A stretch of 64,000 nucleotides of DNA from JAPOUP01 sp965203605. GTDB lineage: Bacteria; Pseudomonadota; Alphaproteobacteria; Rhodobacterales; Rhodobacteraceae. The notes under the pieces are model-generated. The model saw only the letters and a list, made by a program, of their open reading frames with translations. It was not told the origin of the DNA and made no database searches. The stretch is from positions 3,658,001 through 3,722,000 of the forward strand of contig OZ241902.1 of the NCBI GenBank assembly GCA_965203605.1. The letters run 5' to 3'. Positions 43,789 through 52,061 of this stretch are shown piece by piece (position 1 is the stretch's first letter; every line of letters starts with the position of its first letter). The position numbers were made by a program, and so were the translations under genes.

Positions 43789-44709
43789 ATGCTGGGAATG
43801 GGTATGAAATCCACCGCGCCTGCCGCAGGCGTGATCAAGGATGCGACGGAAGCCACCTTCATGGAAGATGTGGTGAACGCGAGTCAGGAAGTCCCCGTCG
43901 TCGTCGACTTCTGGGCAACCTGGTGCGGTCCCTGCAAGACGCTTGGTCCGTTGTTGGAGGACGCGGTCAAGAAGGTGCACGGCAAGGTGCGCATGGTCAA
44001 GGTTGACATCGACCAGAACCAGCGACTGGCGCAGACGCTGGCCAGGCAGGGCCTGCCGCTTCAGTCGATTCCCACCGTGGTCGCTTTCTGGCAGGGTCGC
44101 GTTGCGGACATGTTCCAGGGAGCCCTGCCGGCGTCCGAAATCAAGGCATTCGTGGACCGTGTTGCCAAGCTGGCTGGAGACGGCGGTGTCGCGGAGGCTT
44201 TGGATGCCGCCGAAGCCCTCCTCGCGGACGGTGCCGCTGTAGATGCGGCACAGGCTTTCGCGGTGGTTCTGGGGCAGGAACCGGAAAACGCGACCGCTTA
44301 CTCCGGTCTGGTACGTGCGCATGTGGCCTTGGGCGATCTTGATCAGGCGGAGGCTGTGCTGAATGGCGCACCGGCGGAAATCAGCGAATCGCCGGAGATC
44401 GAAGCCGCATTCGCCCAGATCGAACTTGCCCGGCAGGCTGCCAACGCTGGGCCAGTTGGCGACCTGCGTGCGACGGTTTCGGCAAATCCCGACAACCATC
44501 AGGCACGATTCGATCTCGCGTTGGCGCTGCACTCATCTGGTGATGTTCAGGGGGCGGTGGATGAACTCCTGGAACTGTTCCGCCGCGACCGGGACTGGAA
44601 CGACGGTGCGGCAAGAACCCAGCTGTTCACGATCTTTGACTCGATGAAGCCACAGGATCCGATTGTACTCAGCGGGCGTCGCCGCCTCTCCTCAATGATA
44701 TTCGCCTGA
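43789..44709 (+). CDS. Thioredoxin-domain protein with C-terminal TPR region (CnoX-like)
   Basis: A 306-residue protein. The thioredoxin fold occupies about residues 15-120 with an intact WCGPC active site (Trp45 to Cys49), cis-Pro in SIPTVVAF, and the remaining 180 residues are alanine-rich helical repeats of TPR type (for example DAAQAFAVVLGQEPENATAY and DLALALHSSGDVQGAVDELL). The same architecture defines CnoX/YbbN, a holdase-like chaperedoxin, although some members lack the CxxC. ATG 43789 has GGAG at good distance. The next gene is the LON-domain protein. Confidence 0.9.
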   Translation: MLGMGMKSTAPAAGVIKDATEATFMEDVVNASQEVPVVVDFWATWCGPCKTLGPLLEDAVKKVHGKVRMVKVDIDQNQRLAQTLARQGLPLQSIPTVVAFWQGRVADMFQGALPASEIKAFVDRVAKLAGDGGVAEALDAAEALLADGAAVDAAQAFAVVLGQEPENATAYSGLVRAHVALGDLDQAEAVLNGAPAEISESPEIEAAFAQIELARQAANAGPVGDLRATVSANPDNHQARFDLALALHSSGDVQGAVDELLELFRRDRDWNDGAARTQLFTIFDSMKPQDPIVLSGRRRLSSMIFA

Positions 44710-44735
44710 TCGGGCGAACGGGCTAGCGATTGGCC

Positions 44736-45380
44736 ATGTTCACCGAGTCCAATCTTCCGGGGATGATTCCGGTTTTTCCGCTGCCTGGGGCGATACTGTT
44801 GCCTCGCGCGCGCCTTCCACTGCACATATTTGAGCCACGTTACCTTGCGATGCTTGATGATACGCTGAAGACGTCACACCGTCTGATCGGTATGGTCCAG
44901 CCCACCGGAACAGAGGGCGACGACTGCGACCAGCTGCATGTCATTGGTTGTGCCGGTCGGTTGACCGCGTTCTCGGAAACCGAGGACGGTCGCTATATGG
45001 TTACGCTTGGCGGAATATCCCGGTTTCGGCTTGAAAGGGAGGAGGGCGGATTCACGCCCTACCACCGGTTCAAAGTGTCCTGGGACGGCTTCTCCCGCGA
45101 CCTTGGCCCGGCGGAAAAGGATCCGGAACTTGAACGTGACGCGTTCCTGAACCTGCTACACCGCTTCTTTCAGGATCGCTCGCTGAAGACGGACTGGGAC
45201 TCGCTGCGTGAAGCGGAGGATGAGCTTCTGATAAATTCACTCAGTATGCTCTGCCCATTTGAACCGGAAGACAGGCAGGCGCTCCTTGAGGCCCCGACGC
45301 TGGGTGTCCGGCGCAAGACGCTGGAGACCTTGATCGAATACGAGTTGCATGGTGGAAGTGCCGAGGAGGTCATGCAATGA
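44736..45380 (+). CDS. LON peptidase N-terminal substrate-binding domain protein
   Basis: A 214-residue protein made only of the Lon N-terminal (LAN) domain: IPVFPLPGAILLPRARLPLH and LHIFEPRYLAMLDD are the signature blocks. There is no ATPase or protease domain, and no stop-codon or frame loss suggests that one was removed; stand-alone LAN proteins are common in alphaproteobacteria and their function is not settled. A TTG at 44730 could also serve as start. The 3' end overlaps the Trm112 gene by 4 bp. Confidence 0.9.
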   Translation: MFTESNLPGMIPVFPLPGAILLPRARLPLHIFEPRYLAMLDDTLKTSHRLIGMVQPTGTEGDDCDQLHVIGCAGRLTAFSETEDGRYMVTLGGISRFRLEREEGGFTPYHRFKVSWDGFSRDLGPAEKDPELERDAFLNLLHRFFQDRSLKTDWDSLREAEDELLINSLSMLCPFEPEDRQALLEAPTLGVRRKTLETLIEYELHGGSAEEVMQ

Positions 45381-45562
45381 GCGAGGCTCACCAACCTTTT
45401 GATCGAAGGATGCTGGAAGCGCTTGTCTGCCCGCAGACACATGCTGTGCTCAGTTACGATGCCGAGCGCCAGGAACTGATTTCGAGAGCCGCGCATCTTG
45501 CCTATCCGATCCGAAACGGCATTCCGGTGATGCTTGCCGACGAGGCACGGCCGCTGGACTGA
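45377..45562 (+). CDS. Trm112 family protein
   Basis: A 61-residue Trm112-like protein with LEALVCPQTHAVLSYD and a C-terminal AYPIRNGIPVMLADEARPL block. Only one Cys of the zinc motif is obvious, which is usual for the short bacterial members. In eukaryotes and archaea Trm112 activates several methyltransferases; in bacteria the partner is unknown. It overlaps the LON-domain gene by 4 bp and is convergent with the UbiH-type gene, their stop codons abutting. Confidence 0.88.
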   Translation: MSEAHQPFDRRMLEALVCPQTHAVLSYDAERQELISRAAHLAYPIRNGIPVMLADEARPLD

Positions 45563-46789
45563 TCAAAGTGGCCTGCCCTGAAGCAGTCTTGGAACCTCGC
45601 CGGTCAGCCCCATTGCTTCACGCATCAGGCCGCGCCTGAGGCCCGGAAACGCGTTTACGAAGCCAAGGCCAAAATCACGAAGGCTCCGTACCAAACTGTC
45701 ATCATTGGAAAACAGTCTATTGAGCGAGTCGGTGGCGATGGCCAGCACGGCGGTATCGAAACGACGCCAGCTCTGGTAGCGTTCCAGTACATCCAGCGCA
45801 CCAATGTCTTCGCCGCGCCGCCACGCCTGCACCAGAACCTCGGCCAACGCTCCAACATCCTTGAGGCCCGCGTTGAGACCCTGGCCAGCGAGAGGATGCA
45901 CCCGATGTGCAGCGTCGCCGATTAGCGCAACGCGCCGGGCGACGGAACGGTTGGCAACCGACAGTGCAAGGGGATAGGAATGGCGGTCACCTTCAAGCCG
46001 GATTTCGCCGAGGAATCCACCCACGGCTGGACGTATGGCGTTGAGATACCCTTCGTCTTCCATCGCCTGTATCCGGTTGGCATTTCTGGTCGACTCGGTC
46101 CAGACTATGGACGTGCGGTTTCCCGGGAGCGGCAGTAACGCCAGGGGGCCGCTTGGCATGAAAAACTGGTGGGCTGTGCCACCGTGTGGCAGTTCATGGC
46201 CAATTGCGCAGACCAGTGAGGTTTGCCCGTAAGGCCATCCGACATAACTGATTCCCTCGCGACGCGCCACGGCGCTCCTTTGACCGTCCGCGCCGATCAG
46301 GACCGACCCCTCGATGGTGGTACCGTTCGAGAGCGTGGCGCTTACGCCGCCATCGGTTGCGTTATGCGCGACCACCTCCTGCCCATTGAACTGGCTCACG
46401 TTCCCGCATGCCGCCAGGTTCTCCATCAGGGCATGTCTCAGATGGCGGTCCTCCAACATGAAGCCGACCGGACCTTCATCCAACTCGGCGTGATCGAATT
46501 CCAGCAATAGCGGTGAAGGGCCTTCACTGACCTTTCCGTCAGTGACCACGACCTTGAGGATGGGCTGCGCCTTGTCCGCAACCAGCTTCCACGTTCCCAC
46601 TGCGTCCAGCAGTCGTTTGGAAGCCAGCGCCAACGCATAGCCACGGCCATCAAACCTAGGATCCAGACGGGTAGGGGATTGCGTGCGATCGATCACAGAG
46701 ACGCCCAGACCGGCGCGGGCAAGCGCCAGGGCCATCGCGCAGCCATTCAGGCCACCTCCCACTATCGCCGCGTCAAATCGCTCAGTCAT
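45563..46789 (-). CDS. UbiH/UbiF-family FAD-dependent hydroxylase
   Basis: A 408-residue flavoprotein monooxygenase for ring hydroxylation in ubiquinone synthesis. FAD-binding GGGLNG is at residues 11-16, the DG motif VLIGADGQRSAVAR near 160, and the second FAD motif LIGDAAHRVHPLAGQGLNAG near 285. Start ATG 46789 is chosen; the frame continues upstream to 46861 without coding character. Which ring position is hydroxylated cannot be decided. With ubiK in the neighbourhood, a role in ubiquinone biosynthesis fits. Confidence 0.9.
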   Translation of the reverse strand: MTERFDAAIVGGGLNGCAMALALARAGLGVSVIDRTQSPTRLDPRFDGRGYALALASKRLLDAVGTWKLVADKAQPILKVVVTDGKVSEGPSPLLLEFDHAELDEGPVGFMLEDRHLRHALMENLAACGNVSQFNGQEVVAHNATDGGVSATLSNGTTIEGSVLIGADGQRSAVARREGISYVGWPYGQTSLVCAIGHELPHGGTAHQFFMPSGPLALLPLPGNRTSIVWTESTRNANRIQAMEDEGYLNAIRPAVGGFLGEIRLEGDRHSYPLALSVANRSVARRVALIGDAAHRVHPLAGQGLNAGLKDVGALAEVLVQAWRRGEDIGALDVLERYQSWRRFDTAVLAIATDSLNRLFSNDDSLVRSLRDFGLGFVNAFPGLRRGLMREAMGLTGEVPRLLQGRPL

Positions 46790-46874
46790 GGCTGCAATAT
46801 GGGTGACAATGGCGGGATTGTCCAAACCCGGATGTGCGGGTACCTTCCCTCTTTGCGACAATTGGGAGGTGGGT

Positions 46875-48218
46875 ATGGCACAGGAATGGCTCTGGATGAG
46901 TGCAGGAGAGCTTGGACGCGGGATTGGGCGGGGTGAAATCGATCCTGTGATGCTGACGACAGCCTATCTGGACGCCATAGAGGCGCACCCCCTGAATAAA
47001 CGCATATTTGCACGGCTGACTGTGGACCGGGCACTTTGCGAGGCGAAAGCCGCATCCAAACGTGCGGAATCGGGCCGCAGGCGCAGCATTCTCGACGGTG
47101 TGCCGGTCTCCTGGAAGGATCTCTTTGACACGGCGGCCATCGCAACGGAAGCCGGGTCTGGTCTGTTGGAGGGCCGTATACCGGAACGCGACGCAGCGGT
47201 CATTCGAAACGCCTCCGCTTCGGGATTGGTATGTCTCGGCAAGACCCATATGTCGGAACTGGCGTTCTCCGGCCTCGGCTTTAACCCTGTTACCGCCACA
47301 CCACCGTCGGTAAACGACGGCGACGCCGTTGCAGGCGGCTCGTCATCGGGTGCGGCTGCATCGGTGGCGCATGGCCTGTCAGCCTGTGGAATAGGGTCCG
47401 ATACAGGCGGATCAGTCCGCATTCCTTCGGTCTGGAATGATCTGGTGGGGCTCAGGACGACCCCTTTGAGGTTGTCGACAGAGGGAGTCGTTCCGCTCTG
47501 TCCAAATTTCGATACGGTCGGACCGCTCTGCAGAACCGTCGAGGATGCGGCGCTGGTTATGGCGGCTCTCGAGGGAACGGCACCGCCTGACCTGACCGGC
47601 ACGAGTCTTCACAACATGCGGCTGATGGCGCTGCGGACTGTCGCGATGGACGACTTAAGTCCTCAATCGAAAGCGGGCTTCGATCGGGCGGTTGTCCGGC
47701 TCCAGGACTCCGGCGCGACAGTCACGCCGCTGGAGGTTCCAGCCGTTACGGAAGCTATGGATCTGGCGTCTCTCCTGTTCACATCGGAAGCTTACGGGAC
47801 CTGGAAAGACAGGATTGAGGCCGAGCCTGAACGGATGTTCGGCGAAATCCTGGCTCGCTTCAGAATTGGACGGGAGCATTCCGCCGCCGATTATGTGGCC
47901 GGATGGCAGTCACTGCTCCGCATACGGAACGAATGGCACGGGGCAACCAACGGTTTCGACGCGGTGATCCTGCCCACTGCGCCTAACCTTCCGCCCAAGA
48001 TCGATCGATTGACGGAGGACAGGGTATATTTCGTGAACGAGAATCTCCTCGCATTGCGCAACACGAGAATCGGCAATCTCATGGGGGTTCCCGCCCTTAC
48101 CCTACCTACTGGCATTCCTTCGACGGGGCTTATGCTGATGGTGCCTCCCATGCAGGAGGAACGGCTGCTGCGTATCGGTCAGGCCACCGAAGCTGCGTTG
48201 AGGTCGCGTCGCTCGTAA
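46875..48218 (+). CDS. Amidase (amidase signature family)
   Basis: A 447-residue amidase with an intact Ser-cisSer-Lys triad: Lys81 in VSWKDLFD, cis-Ser156 in AGGSSSGAAASVA, and nucleophile Ser180 in SDTGGSVRIP. The spacing equals that of GatA, but the absence of gatC/gatB nearby and the divergence of the C-terminal half argue for a metabolic amidase, not the glutamyl-tRNA amidotransferase. Start ATG 46875 has GGGAGGTGGG upstream; the frame runs up to 46683 antisense to the hydroxylase. Substrate unknown. Confidence 0.9.
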   Translation: MAQEWLWMSAGELGRGIGRGEIDPVMLTTAYLDAIEAHPLNKRIFARLTVDRALCEAKAASKRAESGRRRSILDGVPVSWKDLFDTAAIATEAGSGLLEGRIPERDAAVIRNASASGLVCLGKTHMSELAFSGLGFNPVTATPPSVNDGDAVAGGSSSGAAASVAHGLSACGIGSDTGGSVRIPSVWNDLVGLRTTPLRLSTEGVVPLCPNFDTVGPLCRTVEDAALVMAALEGTAPPDLTGTSLHNMRLMALRTVAMDDLSPQSKAGFDRAVVRLQDSGATVTPLEVPAVTEAMDLASLLFTSEAYGTWKDRIEAEPERMFGEILARFRIGREHSAADYVAGWQSLLRIRNEWHGATNGFDAVILPTAPNLPPKIDRLTEDRVYFVNENLLALRNTRIGNLMGVPALTLPTGIPSTGLMLMVPPMQEERLLRIGQATEAALRSRRS

Positions 48219-48607
48219 GGGATTGGTCTTCCGCCAAGTGAATGCCAAAGTTCCGATCGCAGCAATCAGGAAGTTGAGTCCCGAACAGACGCCAATCAGG
48301 TTTTCGCGAACCAACCTGACTCAGTACATGACGGATCCTCGGCGGCTCCATTTGGTTCCTTGCGCCGACCACAAGCAGGGAAGGCACGTAATTCGGGATT
48401 CGGCGAATACGTTGACCCGGTGAGGTTGGCCCTGGATCGGACCTTCGCCAACCATTGACAGGATCTCCGACAAAGAGACAGCCAGGTCCCGTTTCTCCAA
48501 CGCAGATGCCCCGTCTCCAATCTGTATATCGAGCCGTCATGCGGACGAGGATCGTTGAACGTCTCTAACCGGACTGGAAAACGGATGAGGGAAACGCCAC
48601 GAGAAAA
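48219..48607. other. Non-coding stretch between amidase and Uma2-type genes
   Basis: About 390 bp between two converging genes. Short overlapping frames on the minus strand have no ribosome site and no family resemblance. I see nothing else in it. Confidence 0.4.
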
Positions 48608-49288
48608 TCATTCAGAACGGAGGCAACGCGTCGTTACACCCATCGGACGGGCAGACGTCACACAGGCGTTGACCAATTCCTCAAGTTCGTCCATCCGGCC
48701 CCGATAGGCGAATTCAAACGCCTGCCGCAGGACATCACGGGAAAGACCCGGAAAAATGAAAGACTCCTGTCCTTCCTTCGGAACATCGCCAGAACGAAGA
48801 TCAAGGATACGAACCACGGACAGAATGCCCTCTGCATCGATTTCGCCAAGCCACATCTCACCAACGCCCAGACGCGCATAGCCATGCGGCTTGTCAGGGT
48901 CGGCATGGGTGTCATTGATCTCCACGACAAGGTCTGGTGGACACCGTTGGATGAAGGCGGCTTCGGCAGAACGTCCTTCATCCATAACCTTTCTAAAGGC
49001 CAGGGCCTGCTCGCCCACGTAATAGCTCGCGTCCGGTTCGAGACCGGTGTTCGGGGGATCCTCAGGGCGTCTCCATCTTGTGTCGCGCAGCTTTTCCGGA
49101 CGGATTCCCGTTCCAAGACCGGCTGAAACGACGACGTCATCCGCGGCGCTACCCATCTTTCCATGAAGATACGATGGCGTCATCCAGGAAACGATACCCC
49201 GGGCGACATCGATCCAGACCCGGCGCCCGACCCTGTTCCAGTCAAGAACAGCCATCTGGCGGACCGTCTCGGGATCAAGACGCAACAT
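48608..49288 (-). CDS. Uma2-family (DUF820) endonuclease-like protein
   Basis: A 226-residue protein with the Uma2 pattern: NWDRVG-like LDWNRVGRRVWIDVARGIVS near the start, GLEPDASYYVGEQA (about 85-98, first Asp), PPDLVVEINDTHAD (about 118-131, Asp and Glu) and YARLGVGEMWLGEID (about 137-151). The Asp...Asp-x-Glu residues match the PD-(D/E)xK-like core of the family. ATG 49288 fits the usual N-terminus; the open frame actually extends to 50116, but that extra part is compositionally non-coding. Uma2 proteins are multi-copy and poorly understood; a nuclease function is a family annotation, not proved. Confidence 0.75.
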   Translation of the reverse strand: MLRLDPETVRQMAVLDWNRVGRRVWIDVARGIVSWMTPSYLHGKMGSAADDVVVSAGLGTGIRPEKLRDTRWRRPEDPPNTGLEPDASYYVGEQALAFRKVMDEGRSAEAAFIQRCPPDLVVEINDTHADPDKPHGYARLGVGEMWLGEIDAEGILSVVRILDLRSGDVPKEGQESFIFPGLSRDVLRQAFEFAYRGRMDELEELVNACVTSARPMGVTTRCLRSE

Positions 49289-50044
49289 CCATCTACAGGA
49301 GCCGGTTGCCCCCGTGGTGTGCGATGCGGACACCATCGTCTCTCGCCTTCCCGAGTGTCTTCGGCAGAATAGATAGAACGTGAAAGACGTTCCGTCAATC
49401 ATCGAGGGGGCACCGGGGCACCTGAATCCGAACATACAGTCACGCTGGCGGCAGGCCGTCATCCTCCGGGTGTAACGGAAGAACCCACTTCCATTCCGAA
49501 GCGCAGCACTGGCCACTTCCGCAGCGAGGGCGCAGCCCGAGCGGGGAAAACAGCCGGAAGGCAGGGTTTCCAGTCCTCCGGGCACCGAATATCCGGCCCA
49601 GAAACCTGATGAAAGGGACCGGCATCGGGAAAGCAAGGTCATGAAATCGTCCAGCCGTTTCAGGAATTGTGTTGGGTTGTACCCGACATCCGCGAGATAT
49701 GTCGGCGTCCGCATTTCCTGCGACAGTTCATCAGCAACCTGAACAACGGGTCGCGTCGGCGCATCGGCATGGGAGCCGGGCAGGACACCCTCTCCCGTAG
49801 GCTGTCCAGAGCGGTTCGCCACCTTGACCGTAGTGCCTTCATGGGGCGCTGTGAAGCGCCGCATGCCATAGGTTCGGCAGCGGCACGGGGAAATGATGAC
49901 CAGTTTCACGGCAGGACGCGTGCCGCCGTGCGGTGTACCGGTATCGATCCCCTGGGCATGATCCATACCGCTGACCTTCCGGTAGATCATGTTGTGTGGT
50001 CTGCGGTGCGGTTGAAACGGCGTTCGGGAGATGCTCTTCTGGAC
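49289..50044. other. Gene-free accessory stretch
   Basis: About 750 bp without a supportable gene. It contains copy B of the dispersed repeat at 49495-49547. Long open frames on both strands (minus to 50116, plus from 49667) are extensions of neighbouring genes with no family resemblance of their own. Confidence 0.4.
49495..49547. repeat. Dispersed intergenic repeat, copy B
   Basis: It agrees with 38960-39012 in about 41 of 53 bases, with identical TCCGAAGCGCA start and CGCAGCCCGA block. The similarity stops at both sides. Confidence 0.5.
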
Positions 50045-50311
50045 ATGGCAGACGTTGCATTCGACACCTCGGCGGTGACCCGCCAACTCGAGTCGAAAGG
50101 CTTCAGTTCCGATCAAGCCGAGGCGATTACCGAGGCTGTGCGGGTCGGAGTGACCGGCGGGGTGGCGTCAAGGGCCGACGTTGCCGAACCACGGACCGAT
50201 CTGCGTTGGATGAAGGCGACCGGCGGAGTGATCATCGCGCTCCTCATCGGACCTTTCTGGGCCGTCATCGACTTGCGCACCACGCTGGCCTCGCTTGCCA
50301 TCGGTGGCTGA
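50045..50311 (+). CDS. Small coiled-coil membrane protein (DUF1640-like)
   Basis: An 88-residue protein. FDTSAVTRQLESKGFSSDQA and EAITEAVR resemble the start of DUF1640/CCDC90-type proteins (aligned as F-D-T-x-x-x-x-x-x-L-x-x-x-G-F-x-x-x-Q-A-E-A). A short ASRADVAEPRTDLRWMKA helix and a single membrane segment (GGVIIALLIGPFWAVI, about 63-78) follow. Typical relatives have a longer coiled coil of repeated heptads, so this is a shortened version. ATG 50045 is the first in-frame Met of the homologous part; the frame is open upstream. Function unknown. Confidence 0.6.
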   Translation: MADVAFDTSAVTRQLESKGFSSDQAEAITEAVRVGVTGGVASRADVAEPRTDLRWMKATGGVIIALLIGPFWAVIDLRTTLASLAIGG

Positions 50312-50321
50312 GGTTCCCGCC

Positions 50322-50495
50322 TCACCCTCCTTCGCCTCCTGCTTCCGGATGTCCTGAATTTCCCAGCGCCTCCATATGGCCGCGCAGGATTGTATCGATT
50401 CGTGCGTGGCAACCCCGGCCCTGCACGCTGAAGTGCGCCGGAATATCTGCATCGAGACGCACCGAGACCGCCCGTTTTGGGCGGAGCAGAGTGAT
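50322..50495 (-). pseudogene. BrnA-type antitoxin, 3' relic
   Basis: The minus-strand frame PKRAVSVRLDADIPAHFSVQ followed by GRGCHARIDTILRGHMEALG is the ribbon-helix-helix C-terminus of BrnA/CopG-like antitoxins. Upstream of ITLLRPKR the frame soon meets a stop codon (complement near 50507-50509), there is no start codon, and no BrnT toxin is visible, so only the DNA-binding tail remains. It ends at TGA (complement of 50322-50324), 10 bp from the end of the convergent coiled-coil gene. Confidence 0.55.
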
Positions 50496-50882
50496 CCGGA
50501 ATCAGGACCGGTCGATATCTGGACCACGCTGGGAAACACCGGCTGGTCAGGGGTCATCACAGCGCTGTGGGATGGGGTGGCTGGATTTTGAATCCGTGTG
50601 TCAACGGAAGGCCGTTCACATGGATGGCTGGACAGGTTCCCGTCGACTGGATCAGCTGCGGCCCTTGCGCTAACACCATCCACGAGATCACTGAACCCAT
50701 GTGGGATCTCGGGGACGTCCGGAGTTTCCGTCGTTCGATTCCGTCTGACAGGCCGGCTACGGGAGATACTCGATAGGGTGGGTCGCAGGGTTCGTTAAGT
50801 CCTTGGGGTCGCGATTGTCCATGGATGGGCCCGCCACAGATAAGCTCGATACTTCCAGTGAGAAACGGTTGGCAGTCCACCG
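50496..50882. other. Non-coding stretch upstream of the BrnA relic
   Basis: About 390 bp with no supportable gene. It may hold unrecognisable remains of the toxin partner of the BrnA relic, since that gene would lie here. Confidence 0.35.
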
Positions 50883-51656
50883 TCAGGAAAAATTCCGCTC
50901 GGTCTTGATCTGGCCATAGGCGACATTGGCCTCGGAAGTTTTCGTCGCGCCAAGGTTGCGAAATTCCATTGGGAGGCCTTTCGCCTCCAGTCGGTCCGGA
51001 TGAAAGTCCTTGATGATACGGCGATATGCCTTCCGTATTTCCTCGTCCGTGGCGTCCCGGCTCACCCCAAGGATCTCATATGGATCGCTCTCGTTGGGGA
51101 CCGCGGATCGGATGTAGGTGTTTTCAATTCGCCTGCACTGTTCCGGAGAGAGCCCGAATTCCCGCGCAACGCTTCTGATGAAACTCCGCTCGCCACTGTG
51201 GTAGGTTCCATCCGCAGCGGCGATCTGGACCAGACCCGCCAGGAGTTGTTCAAGCATTTCCTCATCATTACCGACAATTGCCGCAAGCTGCCGTGCGAAA
51301 GGTTCGAATCCGGTCGCATCGTTCTTGGCTGCATTGAAGATCGCGGCGATCTCTCGCGCGGCGGAACGGGGAACTGTGATCACCTGCTTCAGGACCTCAA
51401 TCTCATCACGGGTCACACGTCCGTCAGCCTTGCTGAGCTTTGCGGCAAGGATCACGAAACCCATCGCAAATGCTGCCTGGATATGCTCGATGGACTCAGG
51501 CGACGAAGCGGCATGAGCGCTGACCGTCGAGCGACCTTCAGAAGGGCGGTTGCTTTTGTCCACAAGATGCCCGAATGCCAGTCCAGCGATTGCACCGATT
51601 GGTCCACCCAGCGCGAATCCAGCTGCGCCGCCTAGAATTTTCCCGAATATGGACAC
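50883..51656 (-). CDS. djlA: DjlA-type J-domain co-chaperone
   Basis: A 257-residue protein. The N-terminus SIFGKILGGAAGFALGGPIG is a glycine-rich membrane-associated segment like that of DjlA, the middle is a TerB-like helical domain (AAKLSKADGRVTRDEIEVLK and further), and the C-terminal J domain (from DPYEILGVSRDATDEEIRKA) has the intact His-Pro-Asp motif in KDFHPDRL. It would stimulate DnaK at the inner membrane. The start is a GTG with AGGAG upstream. The last 25 residues differ from the common end INEAYE, but the domain is complete. Confidence 0.9.
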   Translation of the reverse strand: MSIFGKILGGAAGFALGGPIGAIAGLAFGHLVDKSNRPSEGRSTVSAHAASSPESIEHIQAAFAMGFVILAAKLSKADGRVTRDEIEVLKQVITVPRSAAREIAAIFNAAKNDATGFEPFARQLAAIVGNDEEMLEQLLAGLVQIAAADGTYHSGERSFIRSVAREFGLSPEQCRRIENTYIRSAVPNESDPYEILGVSRDATDEEIRKAYRRIIKDFHPDRLEAKGLPMEFRNLGATKTSEANVAYGQIKTERNFS

Positions 51657-52061
51657 TATGCCTGCTCCTGTTGAAGGTTTCCTACTAACCCGCAGTCCAC
51701 TTCCACACAATGGACCTGGACCCTGTGGAACGGATTGGGAAACATCTATCCGCTTACCCGGAGTTCATGCCAGAGTGGTGCCGGAGAATCAGTGGACAGA
51801 ATGTGGCGGAAATCGCGGCGAGTGCCCTGTACGAAATTACGTTCAGGCATCACATAGGACTGGAATGGCGAGATGGACGAACGGCTATATGAGTCCCTTG
51901 GTTCGGGACAATGATCGACAGACCTCCCCTATGTTGTGGCATGGCAGGTCGTGAACGGGTGCCACGCAAAGGAAAACCAACCCCAACGGTCCTGTCGAGT
52001 CCAGCGGCGGTGATCCAGAAGGCCGGGCAACCGAATCAAGAAAGGTCCACGGGTGGTTGAC
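51657..52061. other. Intergenic region between djlA and parC
   Basis: About 405 bp. It contains the djlA promoter region and the parC 3' end; a 60-codon frame at 51710-51892 has no ribosome site or family match. No structure stands out. Confidence 0.4.

Noticed and set aside
48608..50116. A single 502-codon minus-strand gene
   Set aside because: Only the last 226 codons resemble a protein family (Uma2). The upstream part is cysteine-, arginine- and serine-rich, lacks any motif and covers a dispersed repeat, so it is an open frame in GC-rich DNA.
51295..51320. tRNA T-loop-like GGTTCGAATCC
   Set aside because: It lies within the djlA coding region and no acceptor stem or anticodon arm can be formed around it.
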